Origin: Neoceratodus forsteri
Lineage: Eukaryota > Chordata > Ceratodontiformes > Ceratodontidae
Direction: 5' to 3'
Length of the DNA stretch: 64,000 nt
Assembly: GCA_016271365.2 (NCBI GenBank)
Contig: CM057451.1
Span: 372,145,501 to 372,209,500 of the forward strand
The notes under the pieces were generated by a model that saw only the letters and a list, made by a program, of their open reading frames with translations, was not told where the DNA came from and did not search any database. Each line of letters starts with the position of its first letter. The first letter of the stretch is position 1. This document shows, piece after piece, positions 36,850 to 48,046 of this stretch. The position numbers were made by a program, and so were the translations under genes.

Positions 36850-36948
36850 GCAAGAGCTCCTCTCGAACATCTACTGTTACAGTAAGTTCTTACATAACTG
36901 TACTCTCACTTCGAGGGGGAGCTCTTGCAACAGGTTACACCATAAGGA
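36850..36948. repeat. DIRS-F internal complementary region (ICR)
   Basis: The first half, 36,850-36,902 (GAGCTCCTCTCGAACATCTA then CTGTTACAGTAAGTTCTTA), is the reverse complement of the left tip at 36,527-36,578. The second half, 36,903-36,948 (CTCACTTCGAGGGGGAGCTC and on), is the reverse complement of the right tip at 43,150-43,196. It repeats the plan seen in DIRS-C with a different sequence. Confidence 0.87.
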
Positions 36949-36976
36949 ATGAGCTCCAAGCAGTACAAGGGTAAAC

Positions 36977-38110
36977 CTAGATAGACGGGTGGAGGAAAAA
37001 AGCAGAAAGCTGGAATCCTAATGAAAGTAGGCCCTGTAGGATAGTGAGGCCGAAGCCTGTCCTGCACCTGGAGGCAATGTCCAATCTATAGCGCTCAATG
37101 AAAGTGTGGACTGAACTCCGGGTGGCAGCTGCGCAGATATCTTCTGCTGAAACGTTATGCAAAGGAAACAGCAATTCCTCTGGTAGAATGGCCTCTAACC
37201 GAGCCTGGTAAAGGCTTGTCATACTTCCGGTAGCAGTAAACAATGCAGTGAACTAACGACTTAGACAAAGTCTGCTTGGAAACAGATGCCCCTAAAGTCT
37301 TCAGGATGAACGAGACAAACAACTGATCAGATTTTCCGAGTTCCTGGGTACAGATCAAATAATAATGAGGAGCCCGGTGAATGTCAAGAGTGTGCAGTAG
37401 GGCCTCTCCTCAATTTGAATGCTCTAGACAATAAACTGGAAGATGGATGTGCTAATTAAGGGTAAATTCAGATACCGCTTTAGGAAGAAACTTAGGATTT
37501 GTCCTCAAGGAGACACTGTTCTTGTGGAAAACTAAAGGCTCCTCTTTGCACATCAGAGCCTGGAGCTCGGAAATCCTCCGAACAGAAGTAATGGCAACTA
37601 AAAACAACGCTTCCACGACAGTAAGCACAGCTCGTAATTTGCAGCTGGCTCGAAGGAAGGCAAAATAAGTTTCTCCAAAAGAAACAGAGGGTCCCATATA
37701 GGGATGGGATCCCTAATGGGAGGTTTCAGATGTAAAATACCATGCAGGAAAGTGCGGGGTAAATCCAAGTGGGCAAGAGCCTTGCCCTGCACTGGTGTAT
37801 GATATTCAGTAACAGTGGACAAATGCACCTTAAGAGAAGAGTAGCTAAGGCCAGAGTCCGACACAGAAAGGAGGTACTTGAGGACAGAGTTTACCAGACA
37901 GGTAAAGGGATCGAGGTGACGGGCGGAAGCCCAGATGCAAAACCGCTTCCACTTCATAGCATAGATGACCCTAGTAGAGGGCTTTCTGGCAGCAACGAGG
38001 ACTTCTGCTACCCTATGGGAAACCCCAAACCGGGTAACGGCTAGGTCTGCAGGAGCCATGCATGCAGACATAGCAACTTGAGGTCCAGATGGACAAGAGT
38101 CCCTCTCTCC
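36977..38110 (-). pseudogene. DIRS-F tyrosine recombinase
   Basis: Pieces in order: N-terminal SAM-like part within 38,338-37,598 (AARKPSTRVIYAMKWKRFCI), the catalytic start (LLSWKRCFLVAITSVRRISE across 37,620-37,560), then DQLFVSFILKTLGASVSKQ at 37,330, the HxxR box in GSVRGHSTRGIAVSFA near 37,160, and the nucleophile region FIERYRLDIASRC near 37,100-37,060. Frameshifts lie near 37,600, 37,420 and 37,170. Confidence 0.85.
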
Positions 38111-38261
38111 AAGGAAAGCAAGTGTGAGCTCAGAGGAAGAGGAAGCAGAGGTTCCACTGCCAGCTGCTGAAGCAGAGGAAAGCAAATCTATTGAGGTCAG
38201 TAGGGAGCAATCAGGATCATGTCCGCTCACTCTGACTGTAATTTCAGAAGGACCCTCTGAA

Positions 38262-39580
38262 TTAGCGGAAAGGGAGAAAAGCGTAAAGGAATCCCCCTGT
38301 CCAGCAAAGGGACAACGCATCTTGCCAGAAAAGACCACGCCCTGGATCTAGCGAGCAGAAACTAGGCAGTTTGGTGTTGAGTGGGGATGCGAAGAGGTCC
38401 AACACTAGGTGACCACATCTTACAAACAGCTCTTCTGCTACTGATTGCAGAAGTTCCCACTCGTGAGCTTTGGACCGAGACCAGCTTAGGTTGTCAGCCA
38501 AGGTGTTTTGGACACCTGCAACATGCATGGCCAAGAGTTCCAGCTGGTGCTTGATGGCCCAGTCCCATACCCTCATGGCTCCCCTGCAGAGAGGATATGA
38601 ATGAGTTACCCACTGCTTGTTTATGTAAAAGACCACTGACATGTTGTCCGTCTGGATAAAAAAGAGGCCCGGGGCCAACCCAGTGATGCTGAGGCTTGAG
38701 GCGCTGGATGCCACACCTCGCTTCACGCCGATGACCCGAGTTCAGGAGCGAGCTCTGAAGTCGAGGTCGGCAGGGGAGGGAGATGGATCAAGCGCCCGCT
38801 GGGCTGCTCTCCTCTCCGGGTGGGAGGGAATGGGTTGTCCGGTGCTCTGGCGACTCCCAGTGGAGACCGGAGGTACACCTCGAGCTGCCGGGCCGCCGCG
38901 TAGGGCGTGGCTGGCGTGGTGGGCTTGCCGTGCATCCTGGCGTCAGGCGTGCCCATCTTGAAGGTCTCAGGCTCACTCCACTAAAGATACCCTCCAGCCC
39001 TGGATAGAGACGCCCTGCCAGAGACACTGCCACACCCAATGCTGGTTCACCGCCGCGGTTCCCCCCAGTTGTAGTTCCCCCGACCCGGGGAACCATAATG
39101 AACTTGAAGATAGCCGGGGAACACGGTGGGTGGTAGAGTAAGTTGGTGAGTGCAGTGGCCTGAGGGAGGTCCAGGCTGGAGGGCTACAGAGCTGAATTAA
39201 AAAAAGGAGGCCCGAGGCTAGATCGGTTTGAAAGGCCTGCATGGCAGAGAGGATCGCCCTTATTTCCAACACACTGATGTGGAGTTTTTTTCCAAAGCAG
39301 ACCATGTACTGTACCTTGGGTCCAGTGGCTCGCAAGGTGAGCTCCCCAGCCCAGGCTGGAGGTGTCCATGGTCAGGGACTGGAGAGGAGGTGTCCCTCGG
39401 AAGGGCATTACCCTGGAGAGGTTGGAGGAAGTCAACCATCACTGAAGAGTTTTCAAAGCTGGCTCTGAGACTCTCACAAGTTGGGCCAAGTTGTCTGTGT
39501 GTTGATCCCACTGGACTCTCAAGTTCCACTGGGTCACTCTCATGTGCAGTCATGCCAACGGAATAGTTGCAATGGTTGCT
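38262..39580 (-). pseudogene. DIRS-F RNase H, split by SINE-A
   Basis: Upstream of the insertion, 39,435-39,184 gives LTMDTSSLGWGAHLASHWTQ (TDAS-type first Asp motif). Downstream, 38,672-38,262 gives FFIQTDNMSVVFYINKQ (TDN motif), MHVAGVQNTLADNLS and LVLDLFASPLNTKLPSF. The insertion at 38,677-39,195 is flanked by imperfect target duplications, so the RNase H was continuous before it. Confidence 0.85.
38677..39195 (+). mobile_element. SINE-A copy 3, inserted in DIRS-F RNase H
   Basis: The 519-bp insert starts with an A-box region (CAACCCAGTGATGCTGAGG) and a B-box GACCCGAGTTCAGGAGC near 38,733. Its body is GC-rich. Direct repeats flank it: 38,656-38,676 (ATAAAAAAGAGGCCCGGGGC) and 39,196-39,219 (ATTAAAAAAAGGAGGCCCGA), which differ at a few bases. 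Removing it restores the host RNase H order. This is the cleanest definition of the SINE-A 5' and 3' limits in the window. Confidence 0.75.
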
Positions 39581-39719
39581 GCGTTGTGACCCAAAAGTCT
39601 GAGGACCACTCTGGCTGGAACCAGATGAGCTTGGAGATGATCTGCCCTGCCAGGAGGCAGGAAAGCCTTGCCTTGAATGGTATCCAGTAACACCCCAATG
39701 AACTGTAGCTGTTGGCTCA

Positions 39720-40250
39720 GCTATGGGGAGAACTTTGGCAGGTTGAATGCGATTCCCAGGTCACGGAATAAAGTAAAAGTGTCTTCCATGGTGTGTAACA
39801 GGTTTACCCTGGAGGGGGCTGTGAGAAGTCAGTCGTCCGGGTATGGGAAGACATAGTGACCTTTGCTCCTTAAGGCCGTTACCACTACTGCAAGGCACTC
39901 TGTAAAGACCTGAGGAGCCAAGGATAGGCCGAACGGCAGAGCTCGGAATTGGTAGTGATACCTCTGGAAAAGGAAATGCAGAAATCTTCTGTGGGGCTGG
40001 ACGATCAGGATGTTAAGGTATGCATCCTGCATATCCAGCGAGCAAAGCCAGTCTCCTTGATGAAAAAGAGGGATCAGGCCTGGAAGGGTAACCATCCTGA
40101 ACCTCTTGTATGCCACGTATTTGCTCAGATTGCTGGGATCCAGCATGAGGCATAGATCCCTGGTTTTCCTGGGAATAAAGGAAAAGTGGGAATCGTAGCC
40201 CTTATCTCTTTGGGTAGCTGTGACTGGCTCTATGGCCAGTTTGCAAAGGA
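39720..40250 (-). pseudogene. DIRS-F reverse transcriptase with altered YPDD box
   Basis: The core at 40,146-39,829 shows MLDPSNLSKYVAYKRFRMVT, DWLCSLDMQDAYLNILI (motif A), RALPFGLSLAPQVFTE (motif B) and HYVFPYPDD. Motif C is YPDD, not YLDD as in DIRS-A, DIRS-C and DIRS-D, and the next codon is TGA where a Trp is expected. The N-terminal SRYF-type segment is near 40,200. The copy is inactive. Confidence 0.85.
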
Positions 40251-40599
40251 GCTCCTGGATTTCCTCTTGGACGAGAGCTGCGTGGGATGGGGAACAGCGA
40301 GAGGGCAGAGGAGGATTGTCTGGTCACATCTCTAGAAATTCTATCATATGTCCTTTCTGTATTAGTTGCAGGACTCAACAGTCTGACGTGATCCTGCTCT
40401 ATCCCTCAAGATATAGGGATAAGCGACCCCCACAGCCTCCCCCAGAGATTCAGCTGGGGAAGGGGGGGGTTGGGCAGGGAGTCAGGCAAAGGCACTTGGG
40501 GTAGGCAGGGTAGCTTGGGAGGACTTGGCCGCCCTGGGAGTGTCGCCTCCTGGGTTCTGAGAGGTGGCGTTTCGTTTAAAGGCACCTAGCTGCTCTCAG

Positions 40600-42904
40600 G
40601 GCTGTTGACCGGAGGGACGACGAAAGGACTGATGCTTAAATGGCTTTTGGTTAGACCAGTACATTGTGTGCATGGACTGGATAGCCTTGTCAGAGTCCTG
40701 GAGCCAAGTAATTATCTTTTCGGATTCCTCACCAAATAGGACTGGACCCTTAAAAGAGGCGTCCATAATGCCAGCCTGAATGTCCAGGGAGAAACCCGAG
40801 ACCCAGAGACAGGAATGTCTTCTTACGCAGACATCTGTGGCTCCAGCCCGAGCTGCTGTGTCTGTTGAAACCTAAGAGGAACGCAGAACATGATTGCCCA
40901 TGTCCGATCCAGACTAAGAGACTGAGCAGCTCTGCCTTCTGGGGAACATAAGGTAAGGCATGAGCCAGCTCCATGCCCTGCTCCCAGAGGGCATTCTGAT
41001 ATTGAACCACATGCATAAGGAAATTCAGGGAGTGAATGATGCAAGTGGCAGAGTACAACACCGTCTTGACAAGTTGGTCCAATTGTTTTGACTCCCGGTC
41101 GGGAGGCTGGGTGCTCAGGTGCCAGGGCTGTTTGGACCTGTCCTGGGCAGCGGTGATCACCATGGAGTCCACGGGGGGTTGGCCCAAAAAAGGTTCATCC
41201 CTGGGGGCTCTGTAGAGAGTTTGATTTACTGGGGACCGCTGAGGAAGAAGAGGGGTGCTTCCAGGCAATCCTGGTGACGTCCTGAAAGGTATCAACCAAG
41301 GGTGGCACCACGACAGGCTTAGGATCCCTCTGATGGAGAGATCTGGCCAAATGACACCTTTCAGGATCCAGGTCTTCTGTATCCCATTGCATATTTACCT
41401 GGATATGCCATACAACGTCCATGAAAGATGGATCATCATGTGGGGACCTGGGGGTGTCCTCATTATCCGGAGGCAAAGGAGCACCTTCCAAAAGGGAAAA
41501 CCTAGAAGAGGAGGAAGAGTTGCAGCTGGAAACTTCCGATGAAGCAGACCTGGTGGAAGAACGCCAGGACCGATGTCCTCTAAAACGGTGTCAGTGCCTA
41601 TCTGAAGAACTGGAGGAGGAATGGTGTCTCCTACTTCTATGGCCAGAACGACCACTATCCGAACCCTCCGGCTGCGGGGTCAGTTCTCTAGGCTGGGGAG
41701 TAGGCTCCTTGGGTTTAGGAGAAGGCTGTTTAGGAGGGGCCTCAGGAGGTGCAGGCTCATTGATAGGGGACAAGGAATACTTCTGTGGAAGAAGTTTGCC
41801 CTTAATGGTGTTAGACCAGGATGAAAAGAACTCAAACATCTGAAAGTGGGATCCTAGGCTCAGGGGGAGCACCCAGCGTTGGAGGGTTTGACAGACCAGG
41901 AGTCGGACTCTGTGGTGGCGCCATCTCATGTGTAGTAGCAGTAGCTGGCATCAGCTGCTCTAGAGTGCGGTCGTCCGGTGCTGTCGGTTGGTAGGACGAT
42001 GGTACCTCAGGTGTCGGCAGAGGCTCTATATGGTCACTGACTGGCGATGTATGAGGGTCTGGCAATGCTGGCTGAGAGATCACCAGAACAGACGCCAGGG
42101 ATAATGGCGAAGGGACAGGTGCATGCTGGCACCGGTCCAGGGTCGCAGCCAGTGACGACTTAAGACAGGCCTGTCAAAGGGAACTAAGCCCCAAGGAGGG
42201 CAGAGGAGTCACTCTCCAAGGGGAAGCGAGCTCATGCCCCCAGTGTTGGTCCAGGGAGTCGGCTCTGGAGACTGTGGCTGACCTGGAGGACGCCTTGGCT
42301 GAACGGACAACTGATAAGAACCCACCGCCCACGCAAGAACCAGCCAACCCACCTGGCTGCTGGCCCGAAGTCTGTGAAGAGGGCCATGGCTTTAGGAGCT
42401 GAAGGGACAAGGACGGAGTCCAGGATCCAAACGGACCTCAGCCTGATATCAGTACAAGGGCGGGAGGCCTGACCACAGGTAGCTTGGAGGTGGTGAGGGT
42501 GGCCTGGGGAGTCGAGTCCGACCTCCCGCTGGGAATAGGAACGGAAGTCCGTGGAGGGCTTGTCCTTGTGTTTCTCCCTATGGTGATGCTTTCCTGACAA
42601 CTTCTTGTCCTTATGGTGGCCTGAAGAAGTGGAAGCCCCTGAAACGGGAAGATGAAGAACTTTTTCCCTGGATCTCCTTCTGCATGGAAGCAAGTTGTTT
42701 TTCTAGCAAGGAGGATTTGAGAGCTTTCTGGTGACAAATCCTGGTCCTGCTGTTGAACTTCAGGCAATGCTGGCAGGCCTCGGTGTTGTGGTCTGGACCC
42801 AGACAGAAGAGGCAGGTCGAATGGCCGTTTTTCATCGTGATTTGCTTGCCACAGGCACACTTGGACTGGCACCACTCGACAGAGGACGACAGGGAAGAAG
42901 ACAT
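40600..42904 (-). pseudogene. DIRS-F gag-like protein
   Basis: The probable start is the ATG at 42,904 (MSSSLSSSVEWCQSKCACGK), followed by a Cys/His knuckle (NGHSTCLFCLGPDHNTEAC) within the first 55 residues. Then comes a Ser/Lys-rich linker and acidic/Pro-rich low-complexity segments (42,693-41,195). The conserved helical core is near 41,100-40,750 (QLDQLVKTVLYSATCIIHSL). Four or more frameshifts are present. Confidence 0.75.
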
Positions 42905-43029
42905 GCAGAGAAAAAGGGATAACTTTGAATTATTTTTTGAAAATAAAAGTGATAGAAAAGGCGGTCGACTAAAGCAGAAGGTATCTGTGGAGCCGATGTG
43001 TGCGGGTCGATGTCGGGAAAAGAAATGAG

Positions 43030-43196
43030 GTGGGGCTGGGGGACCGCACCTTTTATACCAGTGGTTGGGGGTGGGCCATCAGGGGGCAGTACCCCACTAT
43101 AGACTGTTAGCTAAAAGTTTTCTGTGGGGTACTGATACCTGACGGTTTCAGTCCTTATGGTGTAACCTGCTGCAAGAGCTCCCCCTCGAAGTGAGA
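43030..43196. repeat. DIRS-F right inverted terminal repeat with TATA box
   Basis: A minus-strand TATAAAAGG lies at 43,057-43,049, about 145 bp upstream of the gag ATG, a sensible core promoter for the element. The outer tip (GTAACCTGCTGCAAGAGCTC, then CCCCTCGAAGTGAGA) is copied in the ICR. Confidence 0.85.
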
Positions 43197-44440
43197 TCAA
43201 TTGCTACATTATCTACAATTCTTAGTAAACCAACATCCGGGGAAAGTAAAAAAAATAACTATAAAACAATTAAGTTACAATATAACTGTTGTGAATCTAT
43301 TAAGCTTTTTATTATAACAGAGAGTTGCTCTTTAAAGCAGAAATCCCCCAAGTTTCCCCCATTCCTTTCCCATGCTCTCTCAGCACCCACTGGGTAATCT
43401 ACAAAAATCAGTGCTCTTGGAGTTGGGACAGGACGCATAAAGAGAAGACTAAAGAAACCAATTTGTAACTGTGAATAACAAATGTAAGGATAATAGACAC
43501 TGGGGATAACAGAGGAAGTCTGTTGGGGTGTAGAGTGAGTTTCAGGACACCAAGGGGGCTGCCTTACAATAATCCATGCCTAAAGGGAAATCATTTATTC
43601 CTGAAGAAAACACAACAGAGATCTGCAACACTGTGAAGAGAGGAGGGATTTGTCCTTCAAAGGGAAGTCTTGAGTCCAACAGAAATGGTATAAAGGATGA
43701 AAACATTGGATGCGATCCTCATCTACAGTAATATTTTAATACGCCTCTGCTTCAAGAACTCAGAGTGTGATTGCAACTTAAAATACCAGTGCTAATTCTA
43801 GTAAGGCAAAAAATAAACTTAACAGCTGACCACATCAGAAGGCAGAGAGGCCTCACGTTCGAGATTAAATCTACTGCTTCTAACTCCTTGAGGGGAGGTA
43901 GGCAAGAGAATGAACCACTTTCATGGGTTCCATCTCCATCTCACCCATTTGCTTTTGATTTGAAAGCTCCCTAAAGAGAGCTTCTGACAGAAGACGGACT
44001 GTGCAACCTCCTAGGACAGTTGTGTTAGGACAGTCAGTTGGGTGATCAAAGCAAAGACCTCCATCAGGACCACTTGGTGATGACAGCAAGGCCCATCCTT
44101 TCAACACTCAACTAAATACCACAAGACAGGCAGGACTTAAATGTAAAGGAAAGATGGGTCACTCTTGGATATACATTCATATAGTTTGTCTTTAATTTAA
44201 TCCTAATCCATGAAAGGAGATTGTGTTCATTTTCTAAAGAGGACTGTAATTAGGTAGGTAGGTTTTAGAGAACCACTTGATTTTACAGAGCGTTTCATCA
44301 ATCATAAAGTTGGTAAATCATACACAGCAGGCCTTCACTGCAACACAAGACTTGCAGAGTGCATTGGTTACTCCTTAACAGGCATACTAAAATAACATTT
44401 ACAATACACTCCAAAAGCTGATAGGGTGAGGAAGAGTGGA
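43197..44440. other. AGO1 intron, no recognised feature
   Basis: AT-rich sequence with only short frames. No exon, RNA gene or repeat could be named. Confidence 0.55.
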
Positions 44441-44615
44441 AGGAGTGTGGGTCTAGTGGCTACAGCACTAAAATAAATCCCACCAGAGCTACTCACTCCC
44501 TGAGCAAATTCCTTTACCTCTCAGTCCTTCACTCCACCCAGTGGTAAAAATGGGTAAAAGGACCCCACCGCAAATGAGATATTGCATCTCAACTGGGCTA
44601 CCAGGTAAATAAACT
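44440..44615 (+). mobile_element. MIR-like SINE
   Basis: An A-box-like TGGGTCTAGTGGCTACAGCA is followed by a CORE/MIR-type body (CTGAGCAAATTCCTTTACCT CTCAGTCC and AAAATGGGTAAAAGGACC). It is more diverged than the copy at 32,645 and ends near GGTAAATAAA. Confidence 0.65.
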
Positions 44616-45385
44616 ACTACAAAAATTAAAGCAGTGTCAGCTTTGGGAATGGTAACTGTTATTCAGAACAAGGACTCTGACGGTGCAGCAGGACAGGCAC
44701 CCTAGCTGGCCTTGGCAGTAAGGTTCTCGAGGGTCAGCAGTGAGGGTCTCGAAGGTCAGCAGTAGGCTACTGGGTCTGTTCTTAACTTCTTGCTTTATTT
44801 AATTCCTCACACAACATGTCCACATAAATATGGCCATGCAAGGTCTCTATTCTTGACTATGGACTTTTTTTGGGGGGGGATGGGGGGACCTTGCTATGAT
44901 TCTGATAAGGTCTGCTATCAAAAGGTTGCTCTAAGGTGGTGCTCAGAATGACTGTCACCCAACTGTTTTTTAGTGGTGTGTTGACTGCAGATAGCATCAC
45001 CTCCTTAGCTTCTACTAGTGCAAGAACCATTTCCACCTCTAAGGGCTTTAGTTGGCATGGGGTGGGACAAGAAGTGTGCAGTATAATCTGCACCAGTAGG
45101 CTGTGCTGAAGTCCTCAAGGAAACAGAAAGGGGAAAACTCATCCTTGCCTTCTGTGTTCATACCTGGTAGAGCAGAAAAGGCTTTCCAGTGTAGCACATT
45201 TACAAACAGGCTGTTGAGCTATTGTGAACGCTGAAAGGGTGCTGGAGCTGAACATATTCCAAGTCAAGCTCTCAACCATACCATCAGTGACACCTTCAGT
45301 AAGAGCAATTAAGTTGCTGTTTATTACACTAAACAGTACAAATGAAAGGGATACTGATATGGTTCCATAGTGCCACTATTCCATA

Positions 45386-45418
45386 GAGTGTGTGTGTGTG
45401 TGTGTGCGTGTGTGCCTC
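45386..45418. repeat. TG dinucleotide microsatellite
   Basis: A run of about 14 TG units with one CG interruption (GTGTGTGCGTGTGTG). A simple repeat within the AGO1 intron. Confidence 0.9.
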
Positions 45419-46323
45419 CACGTGCATGCATCGGTGTGCCAACGCAACTAGGGGGACAGAAAATGGAAAAATGGGTGTGCTGGCTACATGAAGCCCTGTG
45501 TGCCTTCTCCAGCCTTCAGCCCATCTGGATGAGTCACTAGGTGGGGGGAGGACAGCCCTCCCCCACCAGGCTCCCCACAAGGGGAAATCCGTGGTGGATT
45601 GTCATTCCAGGAAGGTTGATACCAGCTGAGTGGCAGGCAAGGACAGGGCTAAGGAGCCTTACCTAACGGCACGTCCAAGGCAAAAAAAAAAGGCAATACA
45701 GGAAAATATTTGCCTCTTTCCTTTGGGCTAGAAGTGGCCAGTTCAATTCAGATAACCCAGTGCAGCAATGTAATCTATATTTACATTACAGTACAAAATC
45801 TCAATATTCTAGTGTATAAATTGTCTGGTTTTTCCACATGAGATGACTCAGAAAATCTATAGGTAGTGTCACCGGAGTCCAGCAGATACTGTGCAATGCA
45901 GATATTGATGTGGCAAGCACAGGAATCTGTATGCTATCACATGATGAAGAAGCTTCAGAGAGGTTCGGGCCTGATTTCAGGTTAAAGGCAGCTTATGAAT
46001 GCCTTAAATGTGAGGTCTGTTTGGATTCTGTCATTTCATACCGGAGTCGGCTGTCTACATAAGTATTCTCCGGTCATATCCATTCAAAATTCAACATAAG
46101 CACATGCCACTGATGTAAATAAGAGCTGGTAGGGGGAAAATCCCCTGCTACTAAGAATAAATTTCTAGCTACAAAGAGGTTCAACACACAGGATTCCGTT
46201 AAGAGTACTAGCACAGAAAATCTTAACTTCCCCTCAATTTTAACGAAATTCCTTTCCATTTCAAAACTCAAGTTATATCCTTGCATGCATGCTTTATTAA
46301 TAGTCCTATAAATAAATTATTAC

Positions 46324-46508
46324 CATATACAGGTGTTTTCCCTGGCAGGATGACTATGATGAGCTGAAGCCCCGAATAGGTGTTCTTAAGGTGCCGGAAC
46401 ATGGGCTCCACACTGTCAGCACCCTGCGCATATTTACAAAAACAAGGCTGGCCCTGGATTGGCATCCCTGCGTCCTTCGAGATCTTGCGTAGCTGGTCCG
46501 TGAAATTC
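46324..46508 (-). CDS. AGO1: AGO1 exon: MID domain N-terminal half
   Basis: This exon is 185 bp. The acceptor is TTCCACAG and the donor GTAATA. It encodes [50 protein letters not shown], and ends at PVY plus one base of the next codon. The final Tyr matches AGO2 Y529, which stacks on guide base 1. [16 protein letters not shown] is the AGO1/AGO3 form (AGO4 has MTYVGLQL, AGO2 NTYAGLQLV). The phases (1 base in, 1 base out) join both neighbours exactly. Confidence 0.97.
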
Positions 46509-48046
46509 CTGTGGAACAGCAGAATCTTTACCAAATTTGCACAGACAATTCCTTAAAGAAAGACTCAAACTGTCCTACAGTACTTGTTATTAAAATATCC
46601 TTTTTTTTTTTTTTTTTAAATCGAAAATTTAATACATACTCCAATAATGAAAAGCATTTTGGGACGTATATGCAAATCACCATGAAAGGACAAGACTGGT
46701 TCAGTCTATTTCATGATGATTTGTATAATTTCCATGATGATCTGCATTATTGGGGTATGTATAATCCTGCATTTCTTTGAAACCTGCCTTTACTGCCAAT
46801 GCCCTTCCTGAGTAAACCGTGCTTTTGTGCCAGTGTTTGTTGTCTTTCTGTCAGTTGTGTCAGACAAGCCCTAAAACTAAAAACCCTCGCTCCTCTTTCA
46901 TATTTTTTCTCTGTTTGTTTTCTGTCAATTTTGCACAGACTTGCCAGGACTACTATGCTGGATTCTGCAGGAAAAGGGGAGGTTCCATTCTCTAACTGGT
47001 TATTTTGTCTGGTGCTAATGGCATGCACCATCACTTACATGGCCTGCAGAGTTTTCATAGTGGCAAGCTAAGTAAATAAAGGTGAAGAAACCGGAAACGG
47101 TATGGAGGCAGACACATCCACTCAACATTAGAAATGTATTAAAAAAATCAAGGGAAGCAATGATCAGAAAACAGAAAAAAGCTTTAAAAGTCAAACTGGA
47201 ACTTGTAAATTACCAAGCAATATTAATATCTGTGTTGAACACTTGATCATTAACTAATACTGCTGCTTTAGAGCACAGTACAACAATAGCTAACTGGGTC
47301 CTCCCCTGTCACATTATTCTTAATTTATGATAGATAACATTTAACATAGAAACAGAATTTGATGGCAGATAAGGACCGCTTGGCCCACCCAGTCTGCCCA
47401 TTTCCCTACCTACTGGATAAGCTGCAGATCCTAGTTAACCAGCAGCCTACTTCTTCCTACCCCCCCAGAACTGCCTTATGACTATCCCATGTATGCTTGA
47501 ATTCCACCACTGATTTTGACTCCACAACCTTCTCCGAAGGCTGCTCCATGCATCCACAACCTCTCTGTGAAAAAATACTTCCTTAAAATTACCTCTGAGC
47601 CGCCTCCTCTATCTTCAAATTGTGCCTCTTGTTCTTGCACACCTCTTTTTTGAAAGATGCTACCCTCTTGGACTCTGTTGATTCCTTGAAGTACTTGAAA
47701 GTTTCTATCATGTCCCCCACTCCTCCTTTCCCTGGAGGCTATACATATTAAGCTCCTTAAGTCTCTCTTCATATGTCTTCCGTGCAGACCCTGCACCATT
47801 TTAGTTGCCTCCTCTGGACAGCTTCCATCCTGTCTATGTCTTTATGGAGATTGGGTCTCCAGAACTGCACACGTACTCCAGATGGGGTCTCACCAGCTGT
47901 CTGTACAAAGGGATAATAACTTCCTGTTTTCTACTGGTGATGCCTCTCCCTATGCATCCCAGTATCCCCCCAGCCCTCCTTGCTGCCCTCTCACATTGCT
48001 TGCCCATCTTTAGGTCATCTGATATGACTACCCCTGATCCAGAGGG

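Larger units (their letters stand above)
36527..43196 (-). mobile_element. DIRS-F: complete-length DIRS element in AGO1 intron
   Basis: About 6.67 kb in the AGO1 sense orientation. Terminal repeats lie at 36,527-36,710 and 43,030-43,196, with an internal complementary region at 36,850-36,948. Minus-strand order is gag, RT, RNase H, recombinase. It carries a SINE-A insertion (38,677-39,195). The two terminal repeats are more diverged from each other than those of DIRS-C. All frames are interrupted. Confidence 0.9.
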
